From Planctomycetota bacterium (GTDB taxonomy: Bacteria; Planctomycetota; B15-G4; SIAN01): a stretch of 37,048 nucleotides of DNA. Positions 32,863 through 37,048 of the stretch are shown here, piece after piece (position 1 is the first letter of the stretch; the number at the start of each line of letters is the position of its first letter). The notes under the pieces are model-generated. The model ran no database searches. It saw only the letters and a list, made by a program, of their open reading frames with translations, and was not told the origin of the DNA. The translations under genes were made by a program, and so were the position numbers. The stretch lies in assembly GCA_016872815.1 (NCBI GenBank), contig VGYY01000005.1, positions 1-37,048 on the forward strand. The letters are read 5' to 3'.

Positions 32863-34938
32863 ATGCGGTGCGGGGCAGCGACGATCATCCTCGGGACGCT
32901 GGTCGGTGCGGTGGCACTGGGTGTCACCGCGAGTGCACGTCTCGGCGGAGCCGCTCGACTCGATCCGCTGGCGGCACGCGGGGCGGCCGACGACAGGGGC
33001 GGTGAGCCGCTCGCGAAAAGCACATCCGCCGAGTCCGCGCTCCGAGAGATCGGAGTCGCTTCCGCTGCGCTTCCGCCGCCGATCCCGGCGGAACGGGTGC
33101 CGGCGCCCGGGTCGACCGTCGTGGAGCCGGACGGTCCGACGGTCGTGCGGCGGATCGTCGTCATGCGCGCCGAGAACGGCACCCCGATCGCCGGGGCGGC
33201 GATCACCCTGCAGGACGTGCCAGAGCACTTCGGCGACAAGCGGCCGGAACGCCGTGCGGTCGACCTGCGCACGGACGCCCGCGGCGAACTCCAGATCGCC
33301 ATCGACCGTCGGATCGACGCGATCGTCCGCGTGCCGGGTTGCTGCGTCGAGGCGGCGGAGGTGCCGTTCGACCGGAATCTGCCGACCGCGATCGTGACGA
33401 TCCCGCTGTTTCCCGCGGCCTCCCTCGCGGGTCGGGTGGTCGATGAGCATGGCAATCCGGTCGCAGGGGCTGAGGTGGCGGCGATCGGCCGCTACCACCG
33501 CGAGGCCACTGCCGTCAGCCGTGGCGGCTGCGGGAATGGCTACCACGCCTGGAACCGGGACCTCGGCACCACCGATGCCCAGGGTCGCTACGGGCCGGTG
33601 ACCTGCTACGCCGGCGGGATTCCAGCCTTCGAGGTGGCGTTCGAGGGGCGACAGGTCGTGCTGGCCGGAATCGAACTGGATCCGACGCTCGGTCCCGTGT
33701 TCGACGTCGAACTCCGCCTGCCGCCGCGCGTCGAACTCAACGTCCACGTTCGGACGCCCGACGGTCGGCCGGCCAGGGACGACTCACTCGAAGCGGTCGT
33801 GACGCGCGAGTTCGATTGCTTCGCGCCCATCGAGTCGTGGGGGCACTTCCACTCGGAGGGCGTCGCGACGTTCGCGCTTCCTGCGGCCGGGCGCCATCGA
33901 CTCCGGTTGCAGGCGGTCAGCGACGACGCGGTGGAGGAACCCGCTCCTGCCATCGAGCTCGACCTCGTGGTCCGTCACGGAACGAACGACATCACGGTCG
34001 TCTTGCCGTGGTCGGTCGCGCAGGCGGACGCGTCCGACGCGGCACTGGACGACGAGAGCGACGACGCGGGGGACACCGAAGAGGTGGACGACGAAGCGGC
34101 GCCGCCGGAGTCGGAGCCGGGAAACCTGGTCGGGAGCATCGCCTGCGAGTGCAGCGAAGAGGAGGGTTGCGACTCGTTGCGTGTCCGGGTGCTCCGCGAT
34201 GGCGTCACGATCGATGCGATCGACGCCCCATGGAACGACGAGTACGAGTTCGACGATCTGGAGCCGGGCGCCTACGTCGTCGTGCTCGATGGGGCCGGCC
34301 ATCGCCCGGTCGAGTCCGCGCCGGTCGTCGTCGAGGCGCACGCCACGACCGAGGTCGCACGGCTGGTTGCACCAGCCATCGGCCAAGTCCGCGGCCGACT
34401 CGTCGACCCGTTGGGACGCCCGCTCGTGGGGATCGACCTCGCGCTGGTTGGCGCTGCCGACCCGGAGCAGGAGCGCGTGCATGCGGAGACCGACGAGAGC
34501 GGGCGCTTTCGCCTGCCTCGACTCCGCGACCCGGCCTTCCTCGACGTCGTTGATCCCGGAGTCGGCGCCGTCCGTATGCCGTTCCCCGACCTCGCACCGA
34601 CGGAATGGACCATCGAGCTGCCGGCGCCGCGGCGCATCACCGGCACGATCGTCACGCCGCTCGGAGTGCCGCGACACTGGGTCACGGTGCGCTGGGGCGA
34701 TGCGTCGGCGACGGCGGCGAACCCGGGTGGGATGGTGCCGCCCGGCGAGCGGCAGACCGAAGAAGCTGCCGTCGCCGCCGACGGGACCTTCGTCATCGAG
34801 CGCGCTTCCGCGGGTCCGTGCATCCTCGAGCCGCGCTACTCCAGCTTTCCGCTCACGAACTACGTCGTCGCCCGCCGGCTTCTGCCGGCGGGTGGTGACC
34901 TCGACCTCGGCGTCTGGGAGTTGCCGGCGGTGCAGTGA
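32863..34938 (+). CDS. exported protein with repeated carboxypeptidase-regulatory-like domains
   Basis: A 691-residue predicted exported protein with a hydrophobic N-terminus (IILGTLVGAVALGVTASA). Several beta-sandwich domains of the carboxypeptidase regulatory (CarboxypepD_reg) kind follow: IAGAAITLQDV, AASLAGRVVDEHGNPVAGAEV with TTDAQGRYGPV, then VRGRLVDPLGRPLVGIDLAL with ETDESGRFRLPRL, and ITGTIVTPLGVPRHWV. An acidic linker of about 40 residues (SDAALDDESDDAGDTEEVDD) and a short Cys-bearing piece (IACECSEEEGC) lie in the middle. Such multi-domain proteins are abundant in Planctomycetota; their role is unknown, with binding or surface roles inferred. GGAG lies upstream of the ATG at 32863. 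A 115-base gap separates it from the lipoprotein. Confidence 0.85.
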   Translation: MRCGAATIILGTLVGAVALGVTASARLGGAARLDPLAARGAADDRGGEPLAKSTSAESALREIGVASAALPPPIPAERVPAPGSTVVEPDGPTVVRRIVVMRAENGTPIAGAAITLQDVPEHFGDKRPERRAVDLRTDARGELQIAIDRRIDAIVRVPGCCVEAAEVPFDRNLPTAIVTIPLFPAASLAGRVVDEHGNPVAGAEVAAIGRYHREATAVSRGGCGNGYHAWNRDLGTTDAQGRYGPVTCYAGGIPAFEVAFEGRQVVLAGIELDPTLGPVFDVELRLPPRVELNVHVRTPDGRPARDDSLEAVVTREFDCFAPIESWGHFHSEGVATFALPAAGRHRLRLQAVSDDAVEEPAPAIELDLVVRHGTNDITVVLPWSVAQADASDAALDDESDDAGDTEEVDDEAAPPESEPGNLVGSIACECSEEEGCDSLRVRVLRDGVTIDAIDAPWNDEYEFDDLEPGAYVVVLDGAGHRPVESAPVVVEAHATTEVARLVAPAIGQVRGRLVDPLGRPLVGIDLALVGAADPEQERVHAETDESGRFRLPRLRDPAFLDVVDPGVGAVRMPFPDLAPTEWTIELPAPRRITGTIVTPLGVPRHWVTVRWGDASATAANPGGMVPPGERQTEEAAVAADGTFVIERASAGPCILEPRYSSFPLTNYVVARRLLPAGGDLDLGVWELPAVQ

Positions 34939-34989
34939 AGGAATCGCCGCCGGGCCGCGGCCGTCAGCGAGCGGCGACCCTCTCGCCGC

Positions 34990-35949
34990 CTACAGCCACC
35001 GCCTCCCCCGCAGCCACCGCCAGGTGCACCCGCCCACCAGCGCCATCAGGCCGAGCAGCGCCCACACGCCCCACGGCCGGTCGATCAGCGGCATCGCCCG
35101 GAAGTTCATGCCGAACAGCCCGGCGAGGAGGCTGAGCGGCAGCAGCAGGGTCGCCACCGCGGTCAGCGTGCGCATGGTGACGTTGAGCTCGGTGTTCATC
35201 GCGGTGAGGTGGGCGTCGCGCGCGGCGAGGATGCCGTCGCGGACGGCCTCGAGCAGGTCGTAGATGCGCAGCATGTGGTCGGCGACGTCGCGCAGGTAGG
35301 GCTCCTCCGCCCGCGGGATCAGCGGGTTGCCGCCGCGCGCGAGCGCCTGCATCACGTCGCGCTGGGCGCGCACGACGCGGGCGAGCGCGGCGGTGCGGCG
35401 GCGCAGCTGCTGCAGCTTCTCCAGCGTGTCGGTGGCGGCGCGCTCGAGCGAGCGCTCCTCGAGCTCCTCGGCGCAGTCGATCATCTCGTCGACGCGCTCC
35501 TCGAACACGTCGCACAGGTGATGCAGGATCGCGTGGAGGATCCGCTCGGGCTTGCCGAGGTAGTAGTCGGGGTTGCGTTCGAGCGTCGGGCGGAGCGGGT
35601 CGAGCAGCGGCAGCTCGCGACGCACCACCGAGACCAGCCAGCCGCGGCCGAGGAAGAGCGAGATCTTGCGGGTGTGGACCTCGAGCCCCGGCTCGGGCGC
35701 GTGGACGATCGCCATCAGGTGGCCTTCGAGCTCGCGCAGCAGCGGCGGGTGGTGGGGCTGGAGCGAGTCCTCGAGCGAGTCCTTCGGCAGGTGCAGTTGC
35801 TCGAGGAGGAACGCCTGCTCGGCGGTGTCGGGGACGACCGCCTCGAACCACGCCGGGTGGCGCGCGAGGCCGGCCGCCGCGGCGCGCGCCGCCTCGAGAC
35901 CGGTCGTCGTGCGCCAGCCACCGCCCTCGCCACGGTGGACCCTCAGCAT
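34990..35949 (-). CDS. CorA family divalent cation transporter
   Basis: A 319-residue channel-type transporter for Mg2+ (or Co2+/Ni2+) with a large cytoplasmic N-terminal domain and two C-terminal transmembrane helices. The signature GMN is at 280-282 (LAGLFGMNF), preceded by a long helix (LTAMNTELNVTMRTLTAVATLLLPLSLLAG). The last helix is WALLGLMALVGGCTWRWL. The periplasmic loop after GMN is short (RAMPLIDRP). GGAGG precedes the ATG at 35949 by six bases. Its start overlaps the MscS stop by one base (TGATG), so the two are co-translated. The pairing of a Mg2+ channel with a mechanosensitive channel suggests a joint role in ionic or osmotic response. Confidence 0.93.
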   Translation of the reverse strand: MLRVHRGEGGGWRTTTGLEAARAAAAGLARHPAWFEAVVPDTAEQAFLLEQLHLPKDSLEDSLQPHHPPLLRELEGHLMAIVHAPEPGLEVHTRKISLFLGRGWLVSVVRRELPLLDPLRPTLERNPDYYLGKPERILHAILHHLCDVFEERVDEMIDCAEELEERSLERAATDTLEKLQQLRRRTAALARVVRAQRDVMQALARGGNPLIPRAEEPYLRDVADHMLRIYDLLEAVRDGILAARDAHLTAMNTELNVTMRTLTAVATLLLPLSLLAGLFGMNFRAMPLIDRPWGVWALLGLMALVGGCTWRWLRGRRWL

Positions 35950-37048
35950 CAGCGTCCTCCAGTCGGGGGCGCGGCGGGCGATCCGGCGCCGGCGCCGGCG
36001 TCGCCGTCGCCATCGAGTCGCACCGGCAGCGGCCGGTCGGCGCGCAGCACGACCTCGCGGTGCGGGAAGGGGATCGCGATGCCGTTGCGCGCGAAGGCAG
36101 CGTCGATCGCGAAGTGCAGGTCGCTGGTGACGCGGCCGGTCTGGCGGGTGTCGGGCAGCCAGAAGGTGAGACGGAAGTCGATCGAACTGTCGTTGAAGCG
36201 CAGGAACCAGACCTCCGGCGCCGGGCGCCGCATCACCCGTCCATCCTTCGCCGCCACCTCGAGCAGGACGTCGCGCACCCGCTTCAGGTCGCTGCCGTAG
36301 GCGACGCCGACCACGATCGACACCCGCATGCGCGGGTCGATCGCGTCGTGGTTCACCACCCGCTGGGTGATGAACTCACGGTTGGGGACCAGCACGTGGA
36401 TGTTGTCGGCGGTTTGGATGGTGGTGGCGCGGATGCCCAGTTCGCGCACGGTCCCGACCTGCCCATCGCCGAGGCTGATGGTGTCGCCCGGCTTGATCGG
36501 CCGCTCCAGCAGCAGGATCAGGCCGCTGACGAAGTTGCTGATGATCTCCTGCAGCCCGAAGCCGATGCCGACCGACAGCGCGGCGACCAGGTAGCCGAGG
36601 TTGGCCAGGTCGAACAGGCGGGTCGCCGCGAGCCAGAAGCCGGCGCCGTGCAGCGCGTAGATCGAGAGCGTCGTGATCGTGTAGCGCGTGCTGCGCAGGA
36701 GCGCGGTCATCGGCAGCAGCACGTCGGTCAGCGCCAGCTTGAGCTGGCGGGCGACGTGCACGGTCAGCACGGCGATCAGCACGGCGAGCAGGACGTCCCA
36801 CCAGGTGCGGCGCGCGACCGGATCGGTCGCGTCCTGCAGCGGCAGGGGGCGCTCGAAGAAGGCGCGCAGGCTGGCGAAGGACGTGCCGGTGAACTGCAGC
36901 ACCAGGAGGAGCAGCACCACGATCACGGCGGCGCGCAGCAGGAAGCGGAGGATCTCGTCGAGCGCATGCAGGCGCGCGCGGTCGAGCGACGCGGCGTCGT
37001 CCTCGTCGGGCGCGCCTTCGCCGCCGCCGCCGCTGCCGCTGCCGCCGC
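35949..37048 (-). CDS. MscS family mechanosensitive ion channel (5' end outside window)
   Basis: The frame is open to the right edge without a plausible start, so the N-terminus is missing. About 365 residues are seen. A Gly/Ser linker (GGSGSGGGGEGAPDEDD) near the edge is followed by several hydrophobic segments and the pore-lining helix region DLANLGYLVAALSVGIGFGL. Then comes QEIISNFVSGLILLLERPI, the conserved MscS sequence after TM3, and the beta domain motifs GTVRELGIRATTI and VLVPNREFI. The C-terminal alpha/beta domain ends in a Gly/Ala-rich tail. These channels open on membrane tension to release osmolytes. Without the upstream part, the number of TM helices cannot be given. The stop overlaps the CorA start. 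Confidence 0.92.
   Translation of the reverse strand, partial: GGSGSGGGGEGAPDEDDAASLDRARLHALDEILRFLLRAAVIVVLLLLVLQFTGTSFASLRAFFERPLPLQDATDPVARRTWWDVLLAVLIAVLTVHVARQLKLALTDVLLPMTALLRSTRYTITTLSIYALHGAGFWLAATRLFDLANLGYLVAALSVGIGFGLQEIISNFVSGLILLLERPIKPGDTISLGDGQVGTVRELGIRATTIQTADNIHVLVPNREFITQRVVNHDAIDPRMRVSIVVGVAYGSDLKRVRDVLLEVAAKDGRVMRRPAPEVWFLRFNDSSIDFRLTFWLPDTRQTGRVTSDLHFAIDAAFARNGIAIPFPHREVVLRADRPLPVRLDGDGDAGAGAGSPAAPPTGGR

Noticed and set aside
1-37048. Mobile element, prophage or genomic island
   Set aside because: No transposase, integrase, terminal inverted repeats, tRNA-flanked insertion or phage gene was seen, and base composition is broadly uniform apart from the short A/T-richer island near 28740-28800.

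Overview
The window is about 37 kb of very GC-rich DNA with strong G/C preference at third codon positions, densely packed genes and many ATGA/GTGA/TGATG start-stop overlaps. It encodes a Gram-negative cell with an outer membrane: an OprP-type porin, several lipobox lipoproteins and two clear Tat signal peptides. FG-GAP/ASPIC-UnbV proteins, carboxypeptidase-regulatory-domain proteins, Tat aldo/keto reductases and signal-peptide methyltransferases are typical of Planctomycetota and Acidobacteriota. The phylum is inferred from gene content only. I saw no rRNA, tRNA, CRISPR array, transposase or phage gene, so this looks like ordinary chromosome.

Layout. 1-2556 (minus): a possible partial gene at the left edge, a GNAT acetyltransferase, and an exported FG-GAP/ASPIC protein. 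2721-6738 (plus): a three-subunit molybdenum hydroxylase whose FAD subunit carries the extra four-cysteine loop of 4-hydroxybenzoyl-CoA reductase. 6772-8072 (plus): a lipoprotein methyltransferase followed by a small gene interrupted by an in-frame TGA. 8134-10728: an ATP-grasp protein (minus) diverging from a YacP-like NYN protein and a Rieske oxygenase (plus). 10864-12466 (minus): two exported proteins, one of them DUF1326. 12623-16639 (minus): a second, Tat-exported molybdenum hydroxylase operon ending in a 77-residue Cys-rich protein. 16847-22213 (plus): an alkaline-phosphatase-superfamily phosphodiesterase, an EamA transporter, then xylA-xylB. 22222-24467: an alpha/beta hydrolase with a thioredoxin-like tail (minus) diverging from a Tat aldo/keto reductase (plus). 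24623-27490 (plus): an M1 aminopeptidase lipoprotein, a membrane protein and a VF530/DUF2132 protein. 27472-30635 (minus): two purE paralogues, a hotdog thioesterase and an MFS transporter. 30715-34938 (plus): a porin, a LamG-like lipoprotein and a carboxypeptidase-regulatory-domain protein. 34990-37048 (minus): CorA and an MscS channel that runs off the right edge.

How the genes work together. xylA-xylB forms a complete D-xylose to xylulose-5-phosphate module. The two molybdenum hydroxylases form separate three-subunit complexes, one apparently cytoplasmic and one exported; neither has a maturation chaperone (XdhC/PaoD type) next to it. The rest is a mosaic of envelope, transport and housekeeping genes.

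No clearly new multi-gene system is evident. The most interesting signals are the interrupted gene at 7590-8072, the two divergent purE copies with short tandem duplications on both sides of the upstream copy, the Cys-rich protein coupled to the exported molybdenum hydroxylase, and a 4-HBCR-like enzyme without aromatic-catabolism neighbours.
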